NCBI GenBank assembly: GCA_029721435.1
Contig: CM056587.1
Span: 16,650,667 to 16,714,666, forward strand
Length of the DNA: 64,000 nucleotides
Direction of reading: 5' to 3'
Source of the DNA: Gymnothorax reevesii
Lineage: Eukaryota > Chordata > Actinopteri > Anguilliformes > Muraenidae
Position numbers and translations under genes: made by a program. The notes beneath the pieces are model-generated. The model saw only the letters and a program-made list of their open reading frames with translations, did not search any database and was not told the origin of the DNA. Of this stretch, positions 1-57,959 are shown in pieces; position 1 is the stretch's first letter; each line of letters begins with the position of its first letter.

Positions 1-259
1 AACGACAGTCAACGTCAACTGCGATGACCGAAAACGTGGACCAGTGGTGGAGTAATGAGGAATCGAGAGGAGGAGGGCAGTGAAATGCATCGAGAGGCAC
101 CCAGAATGACTGAGGTAGTAAAATTTGATTTGACCAAATTGCAGTGCGTCGGGATTTTACCAGGTGAATTCAGTGCAGTTGCAGTACAAAAACACCACTA
201 GATGGCACTGTAACACTGTGACGGAAATACTACTATTACGGCGCATTTGACATACTCAC
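1..259 (-). other. myo16 intron after the P-loop exon
   Basis: Begins with the donor GTGAGT at 259-254. Otherwise unremarkable single-copy-looking sequence. No exon for the expected continuation (VCILEAFG-like) is present, so the next exon lies outside the window. Confidence 0.7.
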
Positions 260-46134
<45,875 letters not shown>

Positions 46135-46589
46135 CTGGAAGAACAAAGAAGATTCACAGAGTGAGGGGCATACATCACTACATCGAAACGCTTTAATCTC
46201 TAGATCGCCTCAGGAGTCCACAACACACTTCTGAGCACAGATCACTGTCCCAGTCTGCCCACAGCGCTGCCGTTTTGTGAGCAATTCAAATATTATACCA
46301 TACCTGTTAAAGGGGCATTTCGTCGATACTCAACCATACACAGTTTCAAAATTTAGGCTCAGTATAAATAAGTTGCACACAAACCATACACATTTTCCCA
46401 CATTCACTTCAGATATTTGTGTATTAATTACCCTCATAGCTTCTGTATGCATTTGCAATAAAGACAAGAACTACCTAAAGCACTGCGATAGTTTACTACT
46501 GCAGTCACGCCCTCAACCCGATATGCATCTATGACATAAAACTGTCACAACACTAGATAAAGAATTGCTCACATTACTATACATACATT

Positions 46590-46789
46590 ATCTATATCTG
46601 CTTTCTTCCTCTATTAGAGTCACAGGGGAGATATGAACCCTATCCCAGCTGACTACGGGCAGAAGGCAGGGACCTACCCTGGACATTTCACCACTCCATT
46701 GCAGGGTGCACACTCGTCACTCACTCATACCTTTGGGCAATTTAGTGTCTCCAGTTAGCCTGATGTGCATGTCTTTGGACTGTGGATGG
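46590..46789 (+). repeat. Non-LTR retroposon 3' end (same family as 40380-40680)
   Basis: GAACCCTATCCCAGCTGACT, ACCCTGGACATTTCACCACT, CTCACTCATACCTTTGGGCA, ATTTAGTGTCTCCAGTTAGC and CATGTCTTTGGACTGTGGA. It stops exactly where the LTR-like sequence starts. Confidence 0.75.
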
Positions 46790-47273
46790 TGTAATGTGAA
46801 TATAGGCCACTAGATGGCATTTACCTTTTTTTTGTTAAGCTCAGACTGGAGTCATGTTTAGACATGTCCTGGACATGTCTGGGGCAAGTCTCAGAAAATT
46901 AAAAAAAAGAGGTCTAAATGTGGGTGGGGTCTGCAAAAGAGTATATAAGGAAAAGAATTGAGACAGTAAAGTGGTAGGAGAAATTGCAAGAAGATGACCA
47001 GACCTGCCATTCTGTTCAAGACCTGTGACGTTTCTTTTGTGGATTTCTTTGCCTGTGTTTGAGCATTTTCATCATCCAGGACATCACCAAGCCACCCCCC
47101 CCCCCCCCGAAAAGGGATTGTAAATATTTATGTTTTGTACATAATTCAATCTTGGTCTTTAGGTTAGTTATTGCTTGTTATTGTCTTTGATAATTAAATG
47201 TGTTTGAGTTTTTGGAACTTTGTCCGTCATCCCTTGCTGTTGCTGTTGCTGCTGTGTTATAAATGTAATAACA
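46790..47273 (+). mobile_element. Possible LTR inserted in the retroposon tail
   Basis: Starts TGTAATGTGAATATAGG and ends AAATGTAATAACA (TG...CA), 484 bp, with GAGTATATAAGGAAAAG near 46940 as a TATA-like site. TTGGGGCCATAACAATGG follows, as a primer-binding site might. No internal retroviral-type coding sequence follows. Confidence 0.45.
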
Positions 47274-47999
47274 AATTGGGGCCATAACAATGGAAACTGG
47301 AGTACAGTTTATTCTGTTACTGGGCATACAGGCTACGGAAAGGCCAGAGCCTGAGGCATAATTTTTCACTCTTAACCTGCAAATACATCATATATAGGAG
47401 GCATGCCAGCAAATAAGACTACAAATGCATGAGTTTGCAGTGAACATTTTTGTCTTGAGGATTACTGGAAAGATCCCCAGTCAGTGACTGAGTTATCTTC
47501 AAGAATGAGTCCTGAAATACGAGGCCAGACCTTCCATATTTCCATCGCAGTGTCCAAGCAGGTACACTAAATCAAGAATCACTTTTGCCATTGAGACCCC
47601 CGCTGTAGAGGAAAGGACTACCGACAAAGTCACCAGAGAGTAAGCAAGCCAGGTAGCTGTTTTGTAGCATATCCACATAATGATCACTAAGCACTGTGCA
47701 GGCAAAAATTTTCAACTGCTTGCTTATTTCAGGGCAACTCACATTGCAACCTTCCACCAACATTAACATTGCAAGCCATAAATGAAGCTAGCAGCACCAA
47801 AACAATAAGATTGTATGCCGTTGTCACTTGTCATTATGTATTTAGGATCAAATATGATGCCAATTTCATGTGTTCACATGCAATCAATAAGTTATTGCAT
47901 GAAATACTTGTAATCTCTGTAAGGGACTTTGGACTAATATGCAAATATTACCTTGAGAGTAAAAATATGAGCTAGGGTTCATGTATGACAGTTGCGAAA

Positions 48000-48250
48000 G
48001 TGAGATATGAGCTATACAATAGGTATGACAAACAGAACCTGCCACTGGGTATATGAGCTATATAGGAGACATATACCTTGTATGTACATATAGGGCCCAT
48101 ATGTGGAAATTAAGAAGCGATATAGGAGACCTATATGCCCTCTATAAGCACATATATGTGACTGAATTGGGCCTATGTGCGGAATATATGCGCATATATG
48201 CGGCATATAGGTTGCATATATGCGCATATATGTTCATATAGATTCTTTCC
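48000..48250. repeat. Cryptic repeat rich in ATATAGG / CATATATG words
   Basis: TATGAGCTATATAGGAGACA, GCGATATAGGAGACCTATAT, GCGCATATATGCGGCATATA and GCATATATGCGCATATATGT words, often self-complementary, end at a CCATGTGGG edge. Probably a MITE; the class is not known. Confidence 0.5.
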
Positions 48251-49315
48251 ATGTGGGCTGTTGGAGGGGAAATACCATAGTTTTGCAGCTAATTCCGAGA
48301 TAGAGAACATTGGCAAAAAAACGGCAGATGGAGATTCTGATGACAATCCACAGAGTCACTTTAATGGGCAAGAAAAGTTTGCATGGAATCCTGATGTGTA
48401 GTTTGCAGGTGCATGAAACCTTTATTTTGCCAGTGATAGTTCAATGATATTCACAACTTGATTTTCAAGTGTGTAAGGGCCAAGACAAGTGGCAGCACAT
48501 GTGGCAGCCACAACATAATGAAAAACAAGACTAACGTGCACCTAGTATACAGCTGGGCTGCCTCTTCCCCGATGGCCGACCAATCGCTGAACTTCTTCCC
48601 CGCGGGCCAGCCAATCGTTGAACTTGATCACTCCGCCAGTCACTCATGCAGTAACTCAGACAGGGACATTCATGTTTATAAGGGCCAGGTTGCTGCTTGG
48701 CCCAGCCCAATAAATGCTTAAAAAACTAAACCTCGGAAAAAATAACAATTGGCATAATAAAAATTGGAAGTCGAGGCTTGACGCAGTGCGGCATAGACAT
48801 CAATTGGTAGCTGAACCGAAAGTCTACATGGGCTGAATAGCTTGTCCTTATAATTAAATGTTCTTATATTTCATTTTTTGACCAAGGCTCCATAGCAGAC
48901 CACTCTCCTTAACAGTTTGATGCAGAAAAATCACCCCGTCATGAAAACAAGGAGTTAGCCCTTCCCGTTTGGTTTCTTTCTACATTTCAGAGTAATTACT
49001 GCGGCATTGACTAGAGAAGAGCTTCGGCTGGGGTGAAGGATGCAGTTTAGAGAGACGGAGTGAGAGAGCGAATAAAGCTGAAACAGAACAGGCAGGAAGT
49101 GCCTTTACGGCTTTTAATCAATTATTTTCAGTCAGCCGCTCAGAAGGCCGATTCATCAATCACACCCATCGGCTTGGAAAACAGGAGACCAAGGCTGTGT
49201 GCTTACCTGCCCTCTACGGATTCAAGGAAGGAGACAGGAGGGACAATTTAGCTGTGCACTCAGGAGAGAAATGAGTCCAGTGTGTCTGAGCAAGCAGCAC
49301 TCAAACACACACCAG

Positions 49316-49580
49316 TTTTAATTCACCATACAAACACACTCCAACTTGAATTCAGCACACAGGTACACTCTGGCTTTAATTCAGCACACAAAAACACTGG
49401 CTTTAATCCAGCATAGCAGACACACACCAGCTTTAATTCAGCACACAAAAACGCTGGCTTTAATCCAGCATAGCAGACACACACCAGCTTCAATTCAGCA
49501 CACATAAACACTGGCTTTAATCCAGCATAGCAGAGACATATCATCTTTAATTCAGCACCAAACACACACTGGTTTTAATT
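49316..49580. repeat. 57-bp tandem repeat, about 4.5 copies
   Basis: Unit TTAATTCAGCACACAAAAAC + ACTGGCTTTAATCCAGCATA + GCAGACACACACCAGCT. 57 is a multiple of three, so a minus-strand frame of 80 codons is open (19-residue units with CYAGLKPVFLCAELK). Each unit contains two related halves, so an older 28-29-bp period is likely. Confidence 0.88.
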
Positions 49581-50954
49581 CGGCTTCCTCCTGTTTTAAG
49601 GGGACCATTGGTCTAGTCCATCTTCACCGCAGCGGGACATAAACATACTCTGTAACCCGGCACAATGTGGCCTGTAATTATTCGTACACTGACTCCATTT
49701 TTTTCTTTTTGGCTCTGTGCTCTAAAGAATTCAATTTGAACACAAACAAAGATGAGGTTAATGTGCAACTTTCAGTTTTGATTTGTGGGCTTATTAATAT
49801 TGCAGAGATTGCAGCCACTTGTGGAGATTAGAGTTTGTTCTCACAGTGGGAAATCTTTTCATGATTCTCCTTGCTATTTACACTGTCTACTAGCCAATTT
49901 TGCTCATTATTACGATCTAACAGATTCACATGTTGAAGGTAAGTTCAAACCTAACATTGTCTGATAATTCTTTAATGATAAAGGTCACTTGGTACTGGCT
50001 AAGTGTCCGCAGTAGGTCTCGAAACCAATAAAATTACCCAATTTGCCCCAAGTGACACAGAGTAGAGGCTATCAGCTGGCAGCTCAATGATTTGGAGATG
50101 ACTTCCGATCTAAAATGATCCACAGAGAACTACTTTTCGATGCCCTAAATAAATGGAACTGTTTTCAGAAATGGAAGAGTTGATCTCGAGAATTTGCCCA
50201 TCTGTGCTGTCAAGATGAATTTCCACAGTCGTCCTCTAGGTGTCCCGGTTGGCCCACCAAGGTCAGTGATCATCTGGCAACCAGCCCAGAAGCATGACTA
50301 ATTGCTGCCATTGGAGACCAATTATGAGATGATTGCCAGAGCTAAACGATGAATCGGCTTGGTTACGAGTGAAAACAGGGATGCTCAAACACTGCCAAAA
50401 CACTGCTCAATCAGAGTGAATCAATATCTTAGTGATACATCATGCACTGTCCAATTAAATTTCGTTTCACACCCTAGCCTTTTCATCTTTGCTGTGTGGT
50501 CCAGCAACAAGCAGAAACAAGTTTGTTCCCCTGACAAAAGTAAGCCTGATGTTCATCAGATAAGAATGCTGACATGGCAAAAGCAGATGAGATGAACTGT
50601 TCTTCTCACAGACTGTATGAAAAGATGGATGCAGCACCCGGGTCTGAAAAGTGAAGCCCATGCGAAAATCTCTGAAAATTGCATTCTATTTAATCGCCAG
50701 CAGATGGCGACGTCAGTGGCTGCAGAAAGAAGTTCAGTGCTATAGAAGTCCACGAGAAAATGACCCTACTTTCCCCACTGATTTATTATTTCAATCATGA
50801 TTTTCCACATTATTTTATGGTATCTATTGCAAGATTCAAGTCTCCTTCGATATATCATGCTGTTCATTTTTGTAAATTATGGTCCCAAATAGACTAGAAT
50901 AAAAGAGAAAGCTAAATATGCCTTATGGGGCGAGGCTATCCTCTGGTCCTTGTC

Positions 50955-51170
50955 AGATACGGTCAAATCGTGGGTCAGATCCACACGTAGATCCACCCCT
51001 CGCTTCTCTCTGGATCTTCAATTCACGCTCTCGTCTAATAGAAATCACATCCAGTTTTAAAATGACAAAATGGTGCCGTTCAAATTGCCAAATTTGAGGG
51101 TTCTTAAATGGTATGCTGAAACCAATGGGTGACGTCGCGGTTGCTTCGTCCATCTTCTACATTACAGTCT
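50955..51170. repeat. Fish interspersed repeat fragment
   Basis: GGGTGACGTCGCGGTTGCTT with CGTCCATCTTCTACATTACA and the upstream AAATGACAAAATGG phrase is a recurrent fish repeat. The family was not named from the sequence. Confidence 0.45.
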
Positions 51171-52129
51171 GATGCATATTGCGTTTATTTCTGTGACAAG
51201 AAGCATCACACCTTTCCTTCCCACGCTGTACGTGCTATCATTTTTAGAGTATGGCACATTTTAGCACGTTAGCTGCTAGAGTGATTTATATTTGGACCAC
51301 AACGCAAAGATGAAAAACCAGCACATTAGCAAAAGCCTGACAGACGCAGTTGAGGAAAGAAACATCTGCCAAAAATCACCAGAGAGTAGTGAGAGGCAGC
51401 GCAATCTCATTTATGATTTAACCGGGGCGTCGCTCAATGTAAATATCACCCGCAAAAGAACTGGATTGATGGAAATTATGTACATTTTTAACAAGCCTTT
51501 CGTAAATACAGGAGCGCACTTCAAACCTGCAGTTAACCAGGCAGAGACAATTTAATTTGATGTTTGCTTGGGTCTTCAATGGACATAATATAATCACCCG
51601 AACATCTGGTACTGAAGCAGATGCTGCTCCACGGTGTGAAGGGCCCGGGTCTTACGAGACAAGATTAGCTCATTCATTTCGCTTGATTTCAGGAAGCCTT
51701 ATAATTACCGGGATTCAAAGCACTGGCACTTTTCAGTCCAGCGACAGCACACATATCTCCTCTCCAATCCATCTTCAGAATTAATGGGACAGTGAATGGG
51801 GCCTGCTACTGCTCACCACCTCCAAAAATTCAATGATCCAGATTAAAACCTCCTCTTCACTGTCAAGGGCATAGCAGCCCATCAATATAAGCAATTACGA
51901 GGGCTTATGTCCAATGAATGTAGAGGTTTTCAAAGACATTCTAGGTTTCTTTACGTATGTAAACTGTTCCGCAGCCATACACACCGAGACCAATTCACCA
52001 GTGCATCAGTCGGACCAAATGAACCGTGAGCTTGCACATTTGTTTTGCTCACAGGTGTGTGGATTCCAAAACATTGCATGAGGAGGATGCTTCTGTGTAC
52101 CCTAAAGAATGTGCTTCCACATACCCCCC

Positions 52130-52130
52130 C

Positions 52131-52163
<33 letters not shown>

Positions 52164-52165
52164 AC
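52130..52165. repeat. Short (CA)n array
   Basis: CCCCCCCACACACACACACA followed by more CA and a TA-containing tail. Confidence 0.9.
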
Positions 52166-52760
52166 ATATACTCACATTCGCAGTCCAGAATATGTCAGTG
52201 TCTGCCACAATCTGAGCACAGCGCACCCTACAGGCGAAGTGAACACAAGTGCAGCTCGTAAAATGGAAGGCAAAGCAGCAGCGCTTTACACTGCGGTGAT
52301 GTGAATGACTCACTTCCACGCATTGAGACCGGGGATTACTCGCCATGGTAACCCGTAAGAGGCTGCAGCTGCCTGTCTAAAGCCTAATCACAGCCACATT
52401 TGTAGAGCTGCACGATATCAACAGCAACAGACCGCAAGAAAACACACTGCAGCAGTACCATCCACCATCTTCATTACCACCAAAACAGGGTGGAGGAGGC
52501 TCTGATGTTAGCACAGCTTGTGATGAAAATCTGCACCTGGCAGATAAAAGGTAAAAGTTTCAGGGTTCTGTTCTTTTTTTAGAATACAATCATATAAATG
52601 GTACACTACAAAAACAAAGTGACAGTTTGCCCACCTTTCTCTGCTTTACTGAGACAAATCGATGACAGGATCATGAGTAGAGGCCCTTGCTGTAGATTGG
52701 GAGGGGAAATATGCAGTTCTGCTAATACTCGTTACCACTCCTCTCTTTGGTCAGGACTAA

Positions 52761-53253
52761 TGCTGCGTTCCATTTGTACTCGGAAGTCGGAATTTCCGAG
52801 TTCTGAGTCGTAAGTTTCAATTGGAACGGCCCCCAAGGTCGGATTTCCGACTCGGAAACTACCCCCTCTTTACTACCCCCGAGTTAACATTTAAAGATGG
52901 CTGCCCCAGGTGTAAACAGTAATTAGAAGCTCCTGTAATATTCCGTTTATTACTTTGACTCGTGTTTGTCGCACTGAATCAGCCTTATACATTGTTTGAC
53001 GCATATACATGGCAATCCACCATGTTTGGAGGTTGCAGAAGGACCGCATATTTGTCCAGAAGTTGCTTATATTCGGACAAGGCAAACGTGAGAATAGCTT
53101 TTGTAGGCATGACCATCTTGTTTTATTACTCTTCTTTCCGGTATATGGCGGTTGGCAACTTTTTTCCCACTTTGTAACTGGAACGCTGATAACTCAGCTG
53201 TGGCGTCATTCCCAGCTCCTATTTCCGACTTCCGAGGTAAATGGAACGCAGCA
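52761..53253. mobile_element. PIF/Harbinger-type MITE with TAA target duplication
   Basis: Ends TGCTGCGTTCCATTTGTACT and AGGTAAATGGAACGCAGCA are inverted and are flanked by TAA at 52758-52760 and 53254-53256. Subterminal TCGGAAGTCGGAA / CGACTTCCGAGG pair as well. 493 bp, no transposase. Confidence 0.85.
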
Positions 53254-54486
53254 TAAGCTTCATTTTTCATGCATACATACATGCTGGTCTTGCTAACAGA
53301 CTAGCTCCCCTAGTGGTTGGTTGTAGTTGGTTCCAGTACAGGCCATAGAGGTCCATTCCCCATTCAAGTCAATGGTAAATTTAAGGTATAATAAAAAGTC
53401 AATATTTTTTCGCCTTGAGAGACACAATTTCTTCTCATTTGATTAGTTTTTCTTTTTTTCTTCACATACAATCTCCTGTGTGCCGACTTGTTGAAAGATT
53501 CAGACTCCGCTGCTATACTAGGCAGTCTTTGCCTGCAAGTTGTATACCGAAACTAGAAAATTGCGCTTCCATGAGACAAAAATCCTTTTCACTAAGACCG
53601 AGTCGGTAGTTTTAGCTTCTCCCTTATAGTAGGGGACCTTTCCGAATCTCTTCAGGCCGCAGCATGGCACCATTACTGCAAAATGACCGTTGGACAGCAC
53701 CTGCCAATCACTTCAAACAGGGAAAAAGACAGAAATGCATCCATGACAGGTTTCCAGTGCATTCCAGGTTCCATAAACCACCCGATCACACTCTCAGGCC
53801 GAGGGGAATTTATACTCTCACAATAACCCAGGAGCTGTTTGCTTTGATGGACAGGTGCGATCCACTGCAGTGGCAGGGCAACCATCCTCAATGTCAAAAC
53901 TGCAAATTATCTGCAGATTTCTTCAAGGGAGAAGTTGCAGCTCATAAATATTACCATGTACCACATTAAGCCTACAGTCAGCACAAACTAGTTCAGATTC
54001 AGTCCGGAGCTGCTCACTATCTATAAATCCCATTAGCTGAACAACTGATGCTTTCAAAGTTTAAACCCAATTTCTCTACATATAAAAATGCTAATTCAGA
54101 ACATACCGACTAATTTTTTTCCACTATAAAGGTGTCAGGAAAGGACTGCCCTCCAATAAACTTGCAGGTGCTGTGGTAGAAGTAACTTCTTGCTGAGCTT
54201 GGCTGTGGGTCTGGACGCTTCACAGCTAATGACAGAATAATAACTCAGGCAGCCCTGGAGAACTGTGCAGTGTTAAATCAAAGCACTTGTCTGGTAAGTG
54301 AACATGGCGAAGGCGAGGACAGGTCGTTTGAACCTGAGGAACAGGAAGTGTTGCCAGCCAACGCTCAATCCTGCAACTGCTGCCCAAAGCCATCACCTTA
54401 ACCCTAGAGTGACATTCACCTCTGGGACATAAATGTAGAGGGGAGAGGTGTATACAGTCAATGAAGATGTGTTCACTTACACAAGT

Positions 54487-54671
54487 GGTTCTCAAATTCA
54501 TCAAGAAATGGTTGATTTATGGCAGGTTTATATTCCAAACAAATAGTTACACACCTGAATCTACTAAGCAAGGTCTTTAACAAAGAATGCAGGGATTGGA
54601 GGGAGTAATCAGTTGTGTACGACCATGGCTGGAACAAATGCAGGCCCTTTCAGGACAGGATGGAGAACCCC
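54487..54671. mobile_element. Foldback element, hAT-like, diverged
   Basis: Left GTGGTTCTCAAATTCATC and right GGATGGAGAACCCCT are diverged inverted ends like other fish GGTTCTC foldback MITEs. Inner arms are weak. Confidence 0.45.
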
Positions 54672-56264
54672 TAGTTAACTTGTTCCTTGGGGAGGATAAG
54701 CTAAGAGTATCGATTTTGTGATTGTTTAAAAAGAAATGTGTCCTGTTTCATTGATTTTGTGTCATGAAAAAGGTCATTTTAGTCTGAGCACCACAGCAAA
54801 GGTAAAGCAACCAATATTCTGCCAAGCATAGCCTCTCATTCTGACCAGGATCCTCCCGACACAAAGTCTCTTTCAGGTGGGATGTGTGATGCAAGCTGCA
54901 GGGTGGGCAGCTCAAGCTAAGAGGTTTGACCTCCTCCTACACATCTGGAACCTCTAAGTGAACTCAGAGAAAAACTGCTGCTACCAACAAACCTCACAAG
55001 CTGCAATTCCACCTTCACTTCTTTCCATTTTAATTCTCTTACTCTAGTTTCCTAGCATGTTTTAAAATTTGTCATATAAAAATCCCTCCCGCCAACATCA
55101 GAGTGTTCACATCCACTAAGACTTAGCTCATACCCTTACATTAGCATCACCCAACATCAGCACAAAAAAACCTATACCTAAACTCTTGTAAGAATAATGT
55201 GTTCATGAATTATAGTTCACATTGGAAATCTGATGTTTTACATGTTCTGTATATGCTGTAATGAAGTCACTTTATTTAGTTTCATATACTCTAGGGTAAT
55301 CATATTTGCTAATAGGACTCCGAAGGGCACCACAGAGCACTCAAAAGAGATCGAGACCCAAAAGACCTTTAGCTAGTAATCTGAGTAATGGCCTGACAGA
55401 GCAGATTCATTACCCAAAGCTGTAGTTGCAGGTTATAAGCAGTAGGTTCATGCTTTTTTGCTGAAATGGCTGGAGGCCTCAGTCGAATATGGTTACCTTA
55501 CTGTTCAGCAACATGCAAGCATGATTGGATTGGCAAAATATGCCCTTGAACTGCTATCTTGCAATATGGAAAGGAAGGTTTATATGTCTTGATGTGTTTC
55601 TGACAAGTTAAGAATGAGCCTAGGGATGAGTTCTGTGGTTGGAAAGTTGATGACATGTCCTCTAGACATTCAGGTGAAAATCAAGCAACATTCTGCTGAG
55701 AAGTAAAAACATTCTCCCTGTGTTGTCCTTACTTTTCATGTGAGGAAAAAAACTGAGGTGCTCTAGGCATATATTCCTGGGCATAACCTAGCGTCAAAAT
55801 ATCTCTGAACCCATATTTCTTTCCATTTTATACATCCAGATTCTAACTTTGCTCCATACGTACATGCAGTTCCATGATAATGTGCTGATAAAATGATTAT
55901 TCTGGATTTTATTATTTTAACTGAAAATGAAGAAATTTGTTCATTTTCACATTCACAACACACCGATCAATCTGCTTAACAGATTGAGGGCCTCAATATT
56001 AAAATACCCAGAGGGCTTTTCACAAGACAGTTAATAGGATAATTTTGTCGAGTAAAACTCGAAACAGCTCATTTTATTTCAGTCATTTTTCCAGATTTAC
56101 AAGGTTTCTGGGTTTTCCGCATCATGAAACAGAGCCCTTTGGTAGCCTGCTGTGTCCTTTTTATTTGTACGCATCAGAAAATCAAAGAATTTGAAGGCAA
56201 GACCGTGTATGAATACAAGAACACGAAAAACTATTTTGGGGGAATTCATAATCATAGCAACTTT

Positions 56265-56372
56265 AAAGTTGCTTTCACACGACGCAAAACAAATGTTTCG
56301 CACGACAGATTACATTCAAAGTCAATGCAAAAATGTGTTACGCGTCCAGTGTGAAAGCAGCTTTATTCTGTC
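56265..56372. mobile_element. Short hAT-like MITE
   Basis: AAAGTTGCTTTCACACGACG and GTCCAGTGTGAAAGCAGCTT are inverted ends, with ATTCAAAGTCAATGCAAAAA between, a phrase common in fish MITEs of this sort. Confidence 0.6.
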
Positions 56373-57411
56373 AAATTGCTTGGAATAAATCCTGAAAAGG
56401 TATGATTTTCCTCAGAAAAGCAATTCCCCCACCAGGCCCCCGGCAGTGCCGCAGATGAGAATTTTGACGCAGATAAAACAGATTTTACTCTCTTGAAAGC
56501 AGACGTGATGGAATTCATTCAAGGCATGCTGACGGAGTAAAAATGGAAACAATTTCTGCCGATTTACAAAAAAAATCTATTGCTTTAGAGATGCACGTTA
56601 GGACACATCCTGTATCCACTGGCCCTCATTTGCTGATGGCAAGTAAATTAATAATCTCCTTTCCATTAAATTTTAATTAATTTACTTTTTGGTCGTAATC
56701 GGAGCAGCCGGCTTATCACAGACGCGCATCGGAGAATGCCTTTCATCTCAAACTCTGCCACCAATCCAGACGTGATTAATTAACGCTATCTCAAAAACGT
56801 TTCAGAAATGCGACAGATGTCTGCCATCGCCACATTCACCACTGCTCGGCTGAGCCATACTCAGGGTCTGAAGGGAATCTCTTCCGCAGCTCATTAGGCA
56901 GAATGGCGTAATTTACTATAAGAGATTAAGCCGAACATGACATCCGAAAGGTTTAGATAAGTGCTTAGCAGGTGTAACTTCAAAGTATATGCTAAATATT
57001 GGTTATTGCAATTATAAGTCCCACCAGGGGTTGGACAGAGATAGTTTACAAGAACCGAAATTCAGATAAATAGACTGGATGCTTTCTTCCCATAGCATTG
57101 GAGAGTAAAAATTATCACAATAATACCCGGAGCCCATTTTAAACCAGTATTGCACTCAGTTCCCTTCAAGAAAAATCCCCAGAGACCCTGTCTGCCGGCT
57201 CTCCATGCAGGAACGCGAGGGAATCCCAGAAATGGAGGCGAGACTGTAGCAGGTAATCCCTGTAACCGAAACCTTTCATCTTTCCCCAACGAGAAGGATA
57301 TTAAGCTTTCTTGCCTTCACACTGGATCATGGATTGCTAAAATTCCTGAAATCCTCCCACTAACCCCTATTTGTACGTAGAGTGCCTGCCAATTTGCCAA
57401 TGCCACCAGTT

Positions 57412-57430
57412 TTTTTTTTTTTTTTTTTTA
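57412..57430. repeat. poly(T) run
   Basis: About 19 T followed by ACAACAGAAACC. Confidence 0.9.
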
Positions 57431-57959
57431 CAACAGAAACCTACACAGCCCCTCCCCCACAGAATTCAGATGCCCAGCATCTTGAATGCCAGAGAGGACA
57501 TCCTTGTATTTAATGAGTTTAATGCTTAGAAACTGCAAAATTAAACCAATGTTGATCCCCCTCCGGATGGTGACTGTAGGTAGCATTTAGCACATCAATG
57601 GATTTTCATTCATATAATTTGTTGTGTATAACAATTAAGATAAATACAACAATTGAGATAAAATTGAGCCCATTGTGCATAGCATAGAATGCCCTTATCA
57701 AGGGCTTAAGTTATTTTATAATTTTACGTATACAGAGCCCTCAATAATTATTGGCACCCTTGAGTAAATTGAGTGAAAATGGGCGAAAAAAGATGCAATA
57801 AAATGTGTTTGTTGTTTATCCTTATGATCGTTCATTTGAAATATTCAGAAAGCATCTGAAGATTTGATAGCCTCCCTTTGCCAAGATAACAGCTGTGAGT
57901 CTTCTCATATAGTATGAGGTGAAGTTGGTGAACACATAACATGGGATCTGTGACCCTTC

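Noticed and set aside
47499..47769. Minus-strand frames of 65-68 codons (KIFACTVLSDHYVDML..., LVIIMWICYKTATW...)
   Set aside because: Looked briefly like an exon, but no phase-compatible splice sites or recognised family.
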